Source: Streptomyces beigongshangae
GTDB lineage: Bacteria > Actinomycetota > Actinomycetes > Streptomycetales > Streptomycetaceae
Length of the DNA stretch: 64,000 bases
Assembly (NCBI RefSeq): GCF_019710745.1
Contig: NZ_JAHKJW010000001.1
Coordinates: 124,001 to 188,000, forward strand
Reading direction: 5' to 3'
In this document: positions 34,404 through 43,036 of the stretch, in pieces
Layout: every line of letters starts with the position of its first letter
Position numbering within the stretch: the stretch's first letter is position 1
Made by a program: the position numbers and the translations under genes
Notes under the pieces: generated by a model
What the model saw: the letters and a program-made list of their open reading frames with translations, nothing else
The model's database searches: none
Told to the model about the DNA's origin: nothing

Positions 34404-36055
34404 CCAAACCGCAGGACAAGCTCCGCGGCTGGGCCGCGGCCCGCAGGACGGTCATGGCGGGGCTGCGCTTCACGAGTCTGCGGCTGCGGCTGGTCGTGGT
34501 GTTCGGGCTGGTCGCGCTCACCGCCGCCGTGTCGGCGTCCGGGATCGCGTACTGGCTCAACCGCGAGGCCGTGCTGACCCGTACGCAGGACGCGGTGCTG
34601 GGCGACTTCCAGCAGGCGATGCAGACCCGCGCCAGCACCCTGCGGCGCCATCCCACCCAGGGGGAACTGCAGCGTGCCGCGGGGCAGATGGCGAACAGCA
34701 GCCAGCGCTTCAGCGTGCTGCTGATCGCCGAGGACGAGAACGGCAGGGCCGTCCGCGGCAACTCCGACCTGGACACCTTCACGCTGGCGGACGTACCGCG
34801 GTCCCTCCAGAAGGCCGTGAACAAGGAACAGAAGATCTCCTCGAACAACGAGTACGCGTACCACCTGTACTGGCAGCGGACCGTGCAGGACGACACGCCC
34901 TACCTGGTGGGCGGCGCGAAGGTGATCGGCGGCGGGCCGACCGGGTACATGCTCAAGTCGCTGGAGCCGGAGGCCAAGGACCTCAACTCGCTCGCCTGGT
35001 CGCTGGGGATCGCGACCGGGCTCGCGCTGATCGGCTCGGCGCTGCTGGCGCAGGCGGCCGCGACGACCGTGCTGAAGCCGGTGCACCGGCTGGGCATCGC
35101 CGCCCGGCGGCTCGGGGAGGGCAAGCTGGACACCCGGCTGCGGGTGTCGGGCACGGACGAACTCGCCGACCTGTCACGGACGTTCAACCGCACGGCGGAG
35201 GCGCTGGAGAAACGGGTCGCGGACATGAGCGCGCGCGACGAGGCGTCCCGGCGCTTCGTGGCGGACATGTCGCACGAGCTGCGGACGCCACTGACCGCCA
35301 TCACGGCGGTGACCGAGGTGCTGGAGGAGGAACTCGACGCCGAGACCGGCAGCGTGGACCCGATGATCGAGCCCGCGGTGCGGCTCGTCGTCAGCGAGAC
35401 CCGGCGGCTGAACACCCTGGTGGAGAACCTGATGGAGGTCACCCGCTTCGACGCGGGCACCGCCCGGCTGGTCTCCGACACCGTCGACATCGCCGACCAG
35501 ATCACGGCGTGCATCGACGCGCGCGCCTGGCTGGACGCGGTGGAACTGGACGCTCGGCGCGGCATCATGGCGCACGTCGACCCGCGCCGCCTGGACGTCA
35601 TCCTGGCGAACCTGATCGGCAACGCCCTCAAGCACGGCGGCTCCCCGGTGTGCGTGCGCGTGCGGGAGGAGGGTGCCGACCTGGTGATCGAGGTCCAGGA
35701 CCACGGTCCCGGCATCCCCGAGGACGTCCTGCCGCACGTCTTCGACCGCTTCTACAAGGCGAGCGCCTCCCGGCCGCGTTCCGAGGGCAGCGGGCTCGGC
35801 CTGTCCATCGCCCTGGAGAACGCCCACATCCACGGCGGCGAGATCACCGCCTCGAACTCGCCGAAGGGCGGCGCGGTCTTCGCCCTGCGGCTGCCGCGCG
35901 ACGCCGGTGAGCCGAAGGACGCGGGGAACGCCGGTTCCGGGGACACCGGCCGGGCGGACCGGTCCGGCAGCGACCACGACGGCGACAGCGACGGCAACAG
36001 CAACATCGGCGCTGACACCGACATCGACACCGGCCGCACCGAGGGGGGCGCGTGA
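34400..36055 (+). CDS. afsQ2: Sensor histidine kinase AfsQ2
   Basis: The 551-residue kinase has TM1 near 30-50, an extracytoplasmic sensor region (about 55-185), and TM2 near 198-222. A HAMP linker (LKPVHRLGIAARRLGEGKLDTRL) spans about 222-275. A dimerisation/phosphoacceptor domain follows with His292 in DMSHELRTPLTA. The ATPase domain has N box LIGNALKHG, DHGPGIP and GSGLGLSIA. The last 45 residues are Asp/Gly/Asn-rich (DGDSDGNSNIGADTDIDTG). It phosphorylates AfsQ1. It overlaps afsQ1 by 4 nt (GTGA) and the lipoprotein gene by 1-4 nt, so all three are translationally coupled. Confidence 0.95.
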   Translation: MTKPQDKLRGWAAARRTVMAGLRFTSLRLRLVVVFGLVALTAAVSASGIAYWLNREAVLTRTQDAVLGDFQQAMQTRASTLRRHPTQGELQRAAGQMANSSQRFSVLLIAEDENGRAVRGNSDLDTFTLADVPRSLQKAVNKEQKISSNNEYAYHLYWQRTVQDDTPYLVGGAKVIGGGPTGYMLKSLEPEAKDLNSLAWSLGIATGLALIGSALLAQAAATTVLKPVHRLGIAARRLGEGKLDTRLRVSGTDELADLSRTFNRTAEALEKRVADMSARDEASRRFVADMSHELRTPLTAITAVTEVLEEELDAETGSVDPMIEPAVRLVVSETRRLNTLVENLMEVTRFDAGTARLVSDTVDIADQITACIDARAWLDAVELDARRGIMAHVDPRRLDVILANLIGNALKHGGSPVCVRVREEGADLVIEVQDHGPGIPEDVLPHVFDRFYKASASRPRSEGSGLGLSIALENAHIHGGEITASNSPKGGAVFALRLPRDAGEPKDAGNAGSGDTGRADRSGSDHDGDSDGNSNIGADTDIDTGRTEGGA

Positions 36056-36744
36056 TGTCCGCGCGGGACATACGGGGCGCGCGGGACGCGCGGGATGCCC
36101 GGGATGCCCGGCGCGTCCGGAACACCTGGGGCATACGCGGGGCGCGCGCGGCCCGTCTGGCGCTCGCCGTGCCGCTGCTCGCGCTGGCGCTGGGCGGCTG
36201 CGGCATCCGGGCGACGGAGGTGCCGACCGACTTCGGGCCCGCGCCCTCCCGGGTGCCGTGCGCGCTGTCCGGGTCCGACCTCGGTACGCAGTCCTCCCGC
36301 GGCATCCTCGTCCAGGTCTTCCTCGTCTGCTCCTCCCAGCTCGCTCCGGTGGACCGGACCGTACGCATCGGGGCCGGGACCGCGGAGACGGACCGGGTGC
36401 GGGCGGGACAGGCGCTCCTCGACGAGCTCTCCACGTCCCCGCCGGCCGGCGAGAAGCAGGCGAACTACACGACGACCGTGCCCGAGGGACTGACGGTGAC
36501 CGGTCCGCGGCCGGACGACCCGGCCGACGCGCTCCGGCTGAGCACGGCGCCCGCCGAACTGTCGCCGTACGCGCTGGCACAGGTCATCTGCACCTTCAGC
36601 GACTCGGGGGCCGCCTCCGACGACGGCACCGTGACCCTGGGCGGCCCCGGTACGGACGCGGCGCGGCGCTACGAGTGCACGGAGGCCGTACGCACCCGGC
36701 CGGGCACGGAGACACCGCCGTCGACGAGCGCCGAGGGGACCTGA
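36055..36744 (+). CDS. Lipoprotein of the afsQ operon
   Basis: The 229-residue lipoprotein precursor has an unusually long basic n-region with RDARDARDARR repeats. A hydrophobic core and lipobox LALGGC follow, with the lipidated Cys at about residue 43. The mature domain (VFLVCSSQLAPVDRTVRIG, VPEGLTVTG) has features of GerMN-type extracytoplasmic domains. It probably modulates or senses for AfsQ2, by operon position. ATG 36055 shares its A with the afsQ2 stop; GTG 36052 is an alternative. It matches the third gene of the S. coelicolor afsQ operon. Confidence 0.85.
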   Translation: MSARDIRGARDARDARDARRVRNTWGIRGARAARLALAVPLLALALGGCGIRATEVPTDFGPAPSRVPCALSGSDLGTQSSRGILVQVFLVCSSQLAPVDRTVRIGAGTAETDRVRAGQALLDELSTSPPAGEKQANYTTTVPEGLTVTGPRPDDPADALRLSTAPAELSPYALAQVICTFSDSGAASDDGTVTLGGPGTDAARRYECTEAVRTRPGTETPPSTSAEGT

Positions 36745-36827
36745 AACCGGCCCGACGGGACCTGGGACCGGCCGGCGCCCTGCCCGCCGCTCCGCCGGAG
36801 CCCTGCTGACGCTCCATCAGCACCCCG

Positions 36828-36860
36828 CCGACGACCCGCCGACGACCCGCCGACGACCTG
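36828..36860 (+). repeat. Three tandem 11-bp GCCGACGACCC units
   Basis: Three copies of an 11-nt unit sit in the 277-bp gap between the lipoprotein and VanZ genes. GGGCGCCCT/CTGGGCGCCCT repeats follow at 36884-36903. No gene is seen in the gap. Confidence 0.6.
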
Positions 36861-37021
36861 CCGGTGCCCCGTCGGTGGCCTGTGGGCGCCCTCTGGGCGC
36901 CCTGTCGGTGTCTTGCCGTGGCGCCCCGCCGGCAAGTGGTTGTGGCGCATGCCTCACCCGTGCGGGCCAAGCGCCGCCGTCACACGGAACCGATCCTGCC
37001 GGTGCCCGCGTCTTGGGGATC

Positions 37022-37618
37022 GTGCAGCGTCAAGGCTCCGACGGCGGAACAGCCGTGATCCGCGTCCGTGCGACAGGAGGTCTCCTCCTGGTCGCACATC
37101 TCGCGCTTGTTGCCTGGTGCACGCTGCGGCCCCTGGACGTGCCCTGGGTGAGCGCCGCGAACCTGCGCCCGTTCGCCAGCATCAGGGCCGATCTGGCGAT
37201 GGGTCCCGAGGCGGCGCTCTGCGCCATCGGCAAGGGCCTGCTGCTGCTCGCCCCGCTCGGGGTGCTGCTGCCGATGGCGGGCGGCAGACTCGCCGCCTCC
37301 CCGCTGTTCTCCCTGCTGCGGACGGTCACCGCCGGGGCGCTGCTGTCGCTGGGCATCGAGCTCCTGCAGACCGGGGTGCCCGGCCAGGTCGTCGACGTCG
37401 ACTCGCTGCTGCTGAACACCGTGGGCGTGGCGCTGGCCCATCTCGCCGTCGTGCCCGCCGCCCGGCGTGTCCTGTGCCGCCGGGCCGAGACGCGCGACCG
37501 GGCCGCCGCGCTGCGCCGCAGGGACGCGGCGGAGGAGTCGGCTCAGGGTCTGACCCCGACGATTCCCAGGGTCGGGATCGCCCCTTGGAGTGATGCTTCA
37601 TCCCCTTCGTCTCCGTAG
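37022..37618 (+). CDS. VanZ-family membrane protein
   Basis: The 198-residue protein has four predicted helices (about 18-38, 65-90, 100-120, 138-158). It carries VanZ-like features WCTLRPLD, KGLLLLAPLGVLLPM, and ELLQTGVPGQVVDVDSLLLN, the conserved E-Q-x5-R/G-x-xDxxD-x2-xN-type segment. Function is unknown beyond weak links of VanZ to glycopeptide tolerance. GTG 37022 (MQRQGSDGG) resembles the coelicolor homologue I recall. The C-terminal 45 residues are charged and probably cytosolic. Confidence 0.82.
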   Translation: MQRQGSDGGTAVIRVRATGGLLLVAHLALVAWCTLRPLDVPWVSAANLRPFASIRADLAMGPEAALCAIGKGLLLLAPLGVLLPMAGGRLAASPLFSLLRTVTAGALLSLGIELLQTGVPGQVVDVDSLLLNTVGVALAHLAVVPAARRVLCRRAETRDRAAALRRRDAAEESAQGLTPTIPRVGIAPWSDASSPSSP

Positions 37619-37701
37619 CTTTGATGTCAGACGGGGCAGCCGCACCGGAAGCCCCGCACCGTCTGACCGCACCGTCCGACGACGCTGACGAAGGAGCCCT
37701 C

Positions 37702-37905
37702 ATGAACCGCCTCGCCCGCCCCACCGACGGCCGGATGATCGGCGGAGTGTGCGCAGCGCTGGCCCGGCGCTTCGGCACCTCCGCGACCACGATGCGGGTG
37801 ATCTTCCTGGTGTCCTGCCTGCTGCCGGGCCCGCAGTTCCTGCTCTACATAGCGCTGTGGGTCCTCTTCCCCTCGGAGGGCAAGGCGGCCCGCACCGCCT
37901 GGTGA
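37702..37905 (+). CDS. PspC-domain membrane protein
   Basis: The 67-residue protein is a single PspC domain: MNRLARPTDGRMIGGVCAAL, RFGTSATTMRVIF, then two hydrophobic stretches ending in WVLFPSEG. Such proteins respond to envelope stress. The start is ATG 37702 with AAGGAG at 7 nt. A longer frame starting at TTG 37621 lacks this support. It is convergent with the secreted-protein gene at 38016. Confidence 0.88.
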   Translation: MNRLARPTDGRMIGGVCAALARRFGTSATTMRVIFLVSCLLPGPQFLLYIALWVLFPSEGKAARTAW

Positions 37906-37950
37906 CCCCGCACCCGGTGGCCCCACGCCCGGTGGCCCCACGCGAGTACG

Positions 37951-37988
37951 CCGGTGGGGCGCACCCCGGCCGGGGTGCGCCCCACCGG
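37951..37988. terminator. 38-bp perfect palindromic terminator
   Basis: Bases 37951-37969 are the exact inverse complement of 37970-37988 with no unpaired base. It separates the convergent PspC and secreted-protein genes and can terminate both. Confidence 0.8.
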
Positions 37989-38015
37989 CGCGTACGAGGG
38001 CGGTGGGAGCAGGGA

Positions 38016-38366
38016 TCAGCCCACCGGGATGCCGTTCACCGGCAGGCCGTGCGTGGGCAGGCCCTGGACGGGCAGGCCGCCGAGCAGACCGGCGACGGGA
38101 GCGGCCGGGCTCGCGGCGAGGGCGTTCGTGAGGGCCGGCTGGGCAGCGGTGACAGCGTTGCCCAGCGCGCCCTGCCCCTGCGTGACCGCCTCGCCCGCGC
38201 CGGGCAGGGACTTGGCCGCGTCCGCCGGCAGCACACCGCTGACGGCGCCGAGCGCCGGGAGGGCGTCCGGGACTGCGGGGGCGGCGTTGGCGGCTCCGGC
38301 ACCGGCGGCGGCGAAGGCGGCACCGAGAGCGGTGACGCCGAGGGTCTTGGCAGCAGACTGCTTCAT
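38016..38366 (-). CDS. Small secreted Ala/Gly-rich protein
   Basis: The 116-residue precursor has a signal peptide MKQSAAKTLGVTALGAAFAA with cleavage near ANA-APA. An Ala/Pro/Gly/Leu-rich mature part ends in GLPVQGLPTHGLPVNGIPVG, a PVxGLP-type repeat. ATG 38366 follows AAGGACG. No Cys and no catalytic motif are present. It may be a small cell-surface protein, but function is unknown. Confidence 0.78.
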   Translation of the reverse strand: MKQSAAKTLGVTALGAAFAAAGAGAANAAPAVPDALPALGAVSGVLPADAAKSLPGAGEAVTQGQGALGNAVTAAQPALTNALAASPAAPVAGLLGGLPVQGLPTHGLPVNGIPVG

Positions 38367-38529
38367 CTTCGTCCTTGCATGCTGTGACGGGATTCGAGCG
38401 GTCCGAAACGGTAATCACGTGCGAGCGCAGCCCGCAAACATCGAAAAGCGGCCGGGTCGTCGCCGCCCGACCGCTTCCCTTTCTTTTGAATCAGCCTTCG
38501 TCACACACGAAAGCGCTGGTGAAGGCGGT

Positions 38530-39645
38530 CTACTGGAACAGCCATTCGGACTTCAGCTCGGCATAGCCGGGCTTGATCACATCGTTGATCATGGCCAGTC
38601 GTTCATCGAAAGGAATGAATGCTGATTTCATCGCATTGACTGTGAACCACTGCATGTCGTCGAGCGAATAATCGAAGGCGTCGACAAGGTGCTCGAATTC
38701 CCGACTCATGCTGGTGCCGGACATCAGACGGTTGTCAGTATTCACGGTGGTCCTGAACTGCAGTCGCCGCAGCAGTCCGATGGGGTGCTCGGCGTACGAG
38801 GCGGCGGCGCCCGTCTGGAGGTTGGAGCTCGGGCACATCTCCAGGGGGATGCGCTTGTCGCGCACGTACGAGGCGAGGCGGCCCAGTTCCACGGAGCCGT
38901 CCTCCCGCACCTCGATGTCGTCGATGATGCGCACGCCGTGGCCCAGCCGGTCGGCGCCGCACCACTGGAGCGCCTGCCAGATGGACGGGAGCCCGAATGC
39001 CTCGCCCGCGTGGATCGTGAAGTGGTTGTTCTCCCGCTTCAGGTACTCGAAGGCGTCCAGGTGGCGGGTGGGCGGGAAGCCCGCCTCGGCACCGGCGATG
39101 TCGAAGCCGACGACACCCAGATCACGGTAGGTGTTGGCGAGTTCGGCGATCTCCAGCGAGCGGGCCGCGTGCCGCATGGCGGTCAGCAGGGCGCCGACGC
39201 GGATCCGGTGCCCGTTCTCGCGGGCCCGCCGCTCGCCCTCGCGGAAGCCCTCGTTGACGGCCTCGACGACCTCTTCGAGGGTGAGTCCGGCTTCGAGGTG
39301 CTGCTCGGGCGCGTAGCGCACCTCCGCGTAGACGACGCCGTCCTCGGCGAGGTCCTCGGCGCACTCGGCGGCGACGCGGACCAGTGCGTCACGGGTCTGC
39401 ATGACGGCGCAGGTGTGCGCGAAGGTCTCCAGGTACCGCTCCAGGGAACCGGAGTCGGCCGCCTCGCGGAACCAGATGCCCAGCTTGTCGGCGTCCGCCT
39501 CGGGGAGCCCCGTGTAGCCCGTGGCGCGGGCGAGGTCGACGACCGTCCCGGGGCGCAGCCCTCCGTCGAGGTGATCGTGCAGCAGGACCTTCGGCGCCCG
39601 GCGGATCTGCTCCGAGCTCGGGGTGTTCTTGGGCTGGCTCGTCAT
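38530..39645 (-). CDS. add: Adenosine deaminase
   Basis: The 371-residue enzyme deaminates (deoxy)adenosine to (deoxy)inosine, supplying PNP. Zinc and catalytic motifs are [10 protein letters not shown] (HxH), [10 protein letters not shown] (His, Glu), LGHGVRI (His) and VNTDNRLMS (Asp-Asp/Asn). It is alone in its transcript. ATG 39645 follows TAGAGT by 6 nt with no Shine-Dalgarno site (leaderless). A perfect nucleoside-type operator overlaps the promoter. Confidence 0.95.
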   Translation of the reverse strand: MTSQPKNTPSSEQIRRAPKVLLHDHLDGGLRPGTVVDLARATGYTGLPEADADKLGIWFREAADSGSLERYLETFAHTCAVMQTRDALVRVAAECAEDLAEDGVVYAEVRYAPEQHLEAGLTLEEVVEAVNEGFREGERRARENGHRIRVGALLTAMRHAARSLEIAELANTYRDLGVVGFDIAGAEAGFPPTRHLDAFEYLKRENNHFTIHAGEAFGLPSIWQALQWCGADRLGHGVRIIDDIEVREDGSVELGRLASYVRDKRIPLEMCPSSNLQTGAAASYAEHPIGLLRRLQFRTTVNTDNRLMSGTSMSREFEHLVDAFDYSLDDMQWFTVNAMKSAFIPFDERLAMINDVIKPGYAELKSEWLFQ

Positions 39646-39651
39646 CTCCGC

Positions 39652-39673
39652 ACTCTAACGCCTACGCGCGTAG
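39652..39673 (-). promoter_or_regulatory. add promoter with operator CTACGCGCGTAG
   Basis: On the minus strand the perfect palindrome (39662-39673) lies 4 nt upstream of the -10 box TAGAGT (39652-39657), in the -35/-10 spacer. The -10 box ends 6 nt before the ATG. Confidence 0.75.
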
Positions 39674-39758
39674 ATATCTCTTCGCGCGGATCCGCCGATA
39701 TGTAACGGTGACCGTGCGGACGGATGGCGTACACCATTACTTCTGACACTGTTTTGTC

Positions 39759-40520
39759 ATGGCACAGCAAGCGATGCCGCTTCGCGCGGCCCGGTTGGGG
39801 CGGGCGCTCGGTACGGAGCCGGCGGCGGTGAGCGGTGTGGTGCTGCTGCTGCCGGGCGGCGAGGAGACCTCCGTCCGCAGGCCGTCACCGATGATGGCGG
39901 CCGCGTCCGTACGGGCGCTGGGGCGCCGGCTCACCCGCGCGGGACGCGCGGACGGGCTGGCCGTGCACGTGGTGCACTACCGCTTCCGCGGCTGGAACGG
40001 GAGCGCGGCGCATCCCGCGCAGGACGCGGCGTGGGCGGCGGACGAGGTCGTGCGGCGCTACGGGGACGTGCCCGTGTGCCTCGCCGGGGTGGACATGGGC
40101 GGGCGGGCCGCCGTGCACGCGGGGGGCCACACCGCCGTCAGCTCCGTGCTGGCGCTGTCCCCCTGGCTGCCCGAGGACGACGTCGCGGTGGAGCCCGAGC
40201 CGGTGAAGCAGCTCGCGGGGCGGCGGGTGCTGATCGTGCACGGGACCAACGACCAGCGGACCGACCCCGAGCTGTCGTTCCGGCTCGCGGCGCGGGCGAA
40301 GAAGGCGAACCGGGACATCTGCCGGTTCGAGGTGCACTCGGACCGGCACGCGCTGCACGCCTTCCGGGACGAGGTGCACGCGCTGGCGGAGGACTTCGTG
40401 ATGGGAACGCTGTTCGGGCGGCGTTTCGCCCGGCCCGTCGAGGACGCGCTGGCGGCCCCGCCGCCACTGGGCCTGCGCATGCCGCTGGCCTCCGGCTTCG
40501 GACGGTCGCTGCGGCGTTAG
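39759..40520 (+). CDS. Alpha/beta hydrolase, dienelactone-hydrolase-like
   Basis: The 253-residue protein has an alpha/beta-hydrolase plan. VVLLLPGGEE is near 29, CLAGVDMGGRAAVHAG at the nucleophile elbow, RVLIVHGTNDQRTDPELS for the acid, and VHSDRHALHAF for the His. The elbow reads GVDMGG, so the usual Ser or Cys nucleophile is Asp here, unusual for a classical hydrolase. The substrate is unknown. It is divergent from add and may share the intergenic promoter region. Confidence 0.75.
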   Translation: MAQQAMPLRAARLGRALGTEPAAVSGVVLLLPGGEETSVRRPSPMMAAASVRALGRRLTRAGRADGLAVHVVHYRFRGWNGSAAHPAQDAAWAADEVVRRYGDVPVCLAGVDMGGRAAVHAGGHTAVSSVLALSPWLPEDDVAVEPEPVKQLAGRRVLIVHGTNDQRTDPELSFRLAARAKKANRDICRFEVHSDRHALHAFRDEVHALAEDFVMGTLFGRRFARPVEDALAAPPPLGLRMPLASGFGRSLRR

Positions 40521-40522
40521 CG

Positions 40523-40575
40523 GGCCGCCTCCGACCGGCCGCCCGTGGGGGCCGCTTCCGACCGGCCGCCTGTGG
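40523..40575 (+). repeat. 27-bp tandem duplication
   Basis: GGCCGCCTCCGACCGGCCGC and the following six bases recur at 40550 with two changes. It lies immediately after the hydrolase stop codon, in the 196-bp gap before the SDR gene. Confidence 0.65.
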
Positions 40576-40716
40576 ACGCGCTGTCACCGGTGCGGGTGCG
40601 GCAGGGGGTGACCCCGCGGCCCGCCCGGCGTCCCCGGCGGCTGCTCCCGGCCGGGAGGCATGTGCGAGCCGGGAAGCGCGTGCGAGCCGCGAAGGGCATT
40701 CGGACCGGGAGCCAGT

Positions 40717-41505
40717 TCAGGTGGTCTTGGTCGACCCCGCGTCGACGAACCAGTTCGCGCCGATCGCGCTGGGCATGGTCGGGGAGGCCAGCAGGAGCAC
40801 CGCGCGGGCGATCTCGGCGGGCTCGATCAGGGTGTCGGTGAGCATCCCGTTCTGCTTCGGCAGGGCCGCCACCAGCGCGTCGTGGGGGACGCCCATGCTG
40901 TCCGCCACCTGTGCGACGTAGCCGTCCTTGCCCGTGATCACGCTCGTGCGCGTCGCCGACGGCGACACCGCGTTGACGCGTACCCCGGAGGGCGCCACGC
41001 GCTCGGCGAGCTGCCGGGTGAAGGCGTTGAGGGCCGCCTTGGCGGCGGTGTAGGGCAGGGGCTCCGACCCCGGCCGCCGGGCGCTGTCGGAACTGATGTT
41101 GACCACGGCGCCCCTGGCCTCGGTGAGGGAGGGCAGCGCGGCGCGGACGGTCCGTACGGCCGCTTCGAAGTTGAGGGCGAACCCGGCCGCCCAGACCTCG
41201 TCCCCGCCGTCCAGCGGATCACCGAGGGCTTCCTGCGGCATGGCGCCGCCACCGGCGTTGTTGACCAGGACGTCGAGCCGCGGGTCGGCGGACAGGACGG
41301 CTTCGACCATGCGCCGGGGGCCGTCGGCCGTGGAGAGGTCGGCGGGGACGAAGGCGGCTCCGGTGGCTTCGAGTTCGGGCGTGGTGCTCCGCGCCGTCGC
41401 GGTCACCGACGCGCCCTCCTCCTGGAAGGCCCGGACGATCGCGAGGCCGATGCCCCTGCTCGCGCCGGTGACGAGGACGCGCTTGCCGGCAAGTTCGAGA
41501 TCCAT
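40717..41505 (-). CDS. Short-chain dehydrogenase/reductase
   Basis: The 262-residue SDR has the cofactor motif VTGASRGIGLAI, NNAGGGA, VVNISSDSARRPG and the catalytic YTAAK; a Ser in SSDSAR completes the triad. It probably reduces or oxidises a small ketone or alcohol with NADP(H). ATG 41505 follows AGGAG. It is divergent from a TetR gene that most likely represses it. The shared 135-bp region has TTGACA (minus) and a TGAC...GTCA inverted repeat near 41555-41571. Confidence 0.9.
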   Translation of the reverse strand: MDLELAGKRVLVTGASRGIGLAIVRAFQEEGASVTATARSTTPELEATGAAFVPADLSTADGPRRMVEAVLSADPRLDVLVNNAGGGAMPQEALGDPLDGGDEVWAAGFALNFEAAVRTVRAALPSLTEARGAVVNISSDSARRPGSEPLPYTAAKAALNAFTRQLAERVAPSGVRVNAVSPSATRTSVITGKDGYVAQVADSMGVPHDALVAALPKQNGMLTDTLIEPAEIARAVLLLASPTMPSAIGANWFVDAGSTKTT

Positions 41506-41640
41506 GACGTGCTCCTGTGCTGGAAGGACTCAAGCACGACAAATGAAACAAGGGTGACTCACTTCTGTCAATAAATGATTCATAGCTGTCTCACCTAAGG
41601 TCGGGAAGGGTAGGCTGGGGCCGGCGAAGAAGGAGGTGTC

Positions 41641-42252
41641 ATGGGCGACGACAGCCCGTCCCGGCGGGTCCGGGCGGACGCCGAGCGCAGCACGGCCCGC
41701 ATCCTGGAGGCGGCCGAGGCCGTGCTGGCGGTGGACTCCACCGCGTCCCTGGAGCGGATCGCGGACGCCGCGGGGCTCGCCCGCGCCACCGTCCACCGCC
41801 GGTTCGCCACCCGCGCCGCGCTGCTGGAGGCCCTGGCCGAGCAGCTCAGCGGGCGGTATCTGCTCGGCCTGGCCGAAGCACGGGTGAAGACCGCGCCTCC
41901 CCTGGTCGCGCTGCACCGCGTCACGGAATTCGTCCTCGGCCTCCGGTCCGACCACCGCTTCGCCCTCCAGCTCACCGAAGCCCGGACGCCGGAGGTCCTC
42001 GACGGCCTCGACACGCTCTTCGCCCGCCTGCGCGACACCGGGGCCGTCACCGCGGCCGAGCCCGCCTGGAGCCGCCGGGTCTACCTGGCCCTCCTGTGCG
42101 AGGTGTACGAACTGCCCGCGGACTCCGCGGCGCTGGGCCCCGGGGCCGCCGCGGACGAGACCGCGGCGAAGGCCGACCTGCTCGTGCGCACCACGCTCGG
42201 CGCGCTGGGCGGCAGCCACGACACGGCGGCCCTCTCGCCCAGCGGTCGCTGA
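41641..42252 (+). CDS. TetR-family regulator of the SDR gene (inferred)
   Basis: The 203-residue regulator has a TetR helix-turn-helix: TARILEAAEAVLAVDSTASL, then ERIADAAGLARATVHRRFAT. The C-terminal domain is helical with no recognised subgroup. Start ATG 41641 follows AAGGAGG. Divergent placement with the SDR gene indicates a local repressor. A GAGTGG hairpin lies downstream as terminator. Confidence 0.87.
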   Translation: MGDDSPSRRVRADAERSTARILEAAEAVLAVDSTASLERIADAAGLARATVHRRFATRAALLEALAEQLSGRYLLGLAEARVKTAPPLVALHRVTEFVLGLRSDHRFALQLTEARTPEVLDGLDTLFARLRDTGAVTAAEPAWSRRVYLALLCEVYELPADSAALGPGAAADETAAKADLLVRTTLGALGGSHDTAALSPSGR

Positions 42253-42275
42253 CCTCCCCTCCCGGGAAGCCCCAT

Positions 42276-42306
42276 CGAGTGGACTTTCCCCGACTTGCGC
42301 CACTCG
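42276..42306 (+). terminator. Hairpin after the TetR gene
   Basis: CGAGTGG (42276-42282) pairs with CCACTCG (42300-42306) over a 17-nt loop, 24 nt after the TetR stop codon. Confidence 0.45.
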
Positions 42307-42359
42307 GTGTGGTCACGCGTGCCCAGCGTGCGCAGTGACGACGCGGGGCGAGGGTCAGG

Positions 42360-42907
42360 TATCCGAAAAAGGTCCGGGATCTGGCGAAGCTGGAAGCGCA
42401 GGCGGTCGAGATCCTCTCGTACGCCAACCACAACCTTCACGGCTTGCTGCAGACCGAGGAGTTCGCACCGGCGCTGTTGAAGACGCGTCGCCCGCACTCA
42501 CGGAAGACGAGCTGGAGCAAGCGGTGGCTGCGCGCACGGCTCGCAGCGGGAGCTACGAACGACCGTCGGCGCCTGAATTCAGTTTCGTTCAGGAAGAGGT
42601 GACACTGACTCGCCCGGTCGGAGGCAGGATGGTGATGCGCAAGCAGCTCGAACACCTGCTCAAAGTTGCTCAGTTGCGGAACGTCGAAGTTCAGGCGATG
42701 CCCTCCGAGCGCTGGGATCATCCCGGAACAGGGGGACGGATTCAGGTGCTGAAATTTCTGGATGGCACGGCGATCGGGCGCATGGACGATGAGTTCGGCG
42801 GTCGGCCGGTCTCGGACCCGAAGCAGCTGAGGGTGCTGGAGCTGCGTTGTGGCATCATCCGGGCCGAGCAGTCTTCCGTCATTACGGGACCGTCCACCGG
42901 CATATGA
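42360..42907 (+). pseudogene. Decayed DUF5753-type HTH regulator
   Basis: From 42360 one frame reads YPKKVRDLAKLEAQAVEI and HGLLQTEEFAPALLKTRRP. At 42494 the homologous reading moves to the -1 frame and continues ALTEDELEQAVAARTARS, SFVQEEVTLTRPVGG, QLEHLLKVAQLRNVEVQ and DEFGGRPVSDPKQLRVLEL. This is the DUF5753 effector region common in Streptomyces regulators paired with DUF397 proteins. The N-terminal helix-turn-helix is missing, a one-base deletion breaks the frame, and the C-terminus is short. The part from 42335 in the second frame is open but probably not functional. Confidence 0.75.
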
Positions 42908-43011
42908 GGGATGCCCTCCTGGCAGTCCTGATCTCAGCGGGATTCGAGGTCGAGGAAGCGGATCCGCACACGTACGGCGGCGCGGTCCGCGTGTCCGGTT
43001 TCCGGGGCTGA
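42904..43011 (+). CDS. 35-residue reading frame overlapping the decayed regulator
   Basis: ATG 42904 overlaps the stop of the preceding frame (ATGA) and encodes MRDALLAVLISAGFEVEEAD through GAVRVSGFRG. No family is recognised; it lacks DUF397 hallmarks. It may be a relic of the partner of the decayed regulator. Low confidence that it is expressed. Confidence 0.3.
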   Translation: MRDALLAVLISAGFEVEEADPHTYGGAVRVSGFRG

Positions 43012-43036
43012 TCCTCCTCCTTCCCGTGCGCGTCGG

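Noticed and set aside
42335..42907. Intact 190-residue protein from the second frame
   Set aside because: The first 50 residues have no similarity to the DUF5753 pattern while the other frame does, so the open frame is the remnant of a frameshifted gene.
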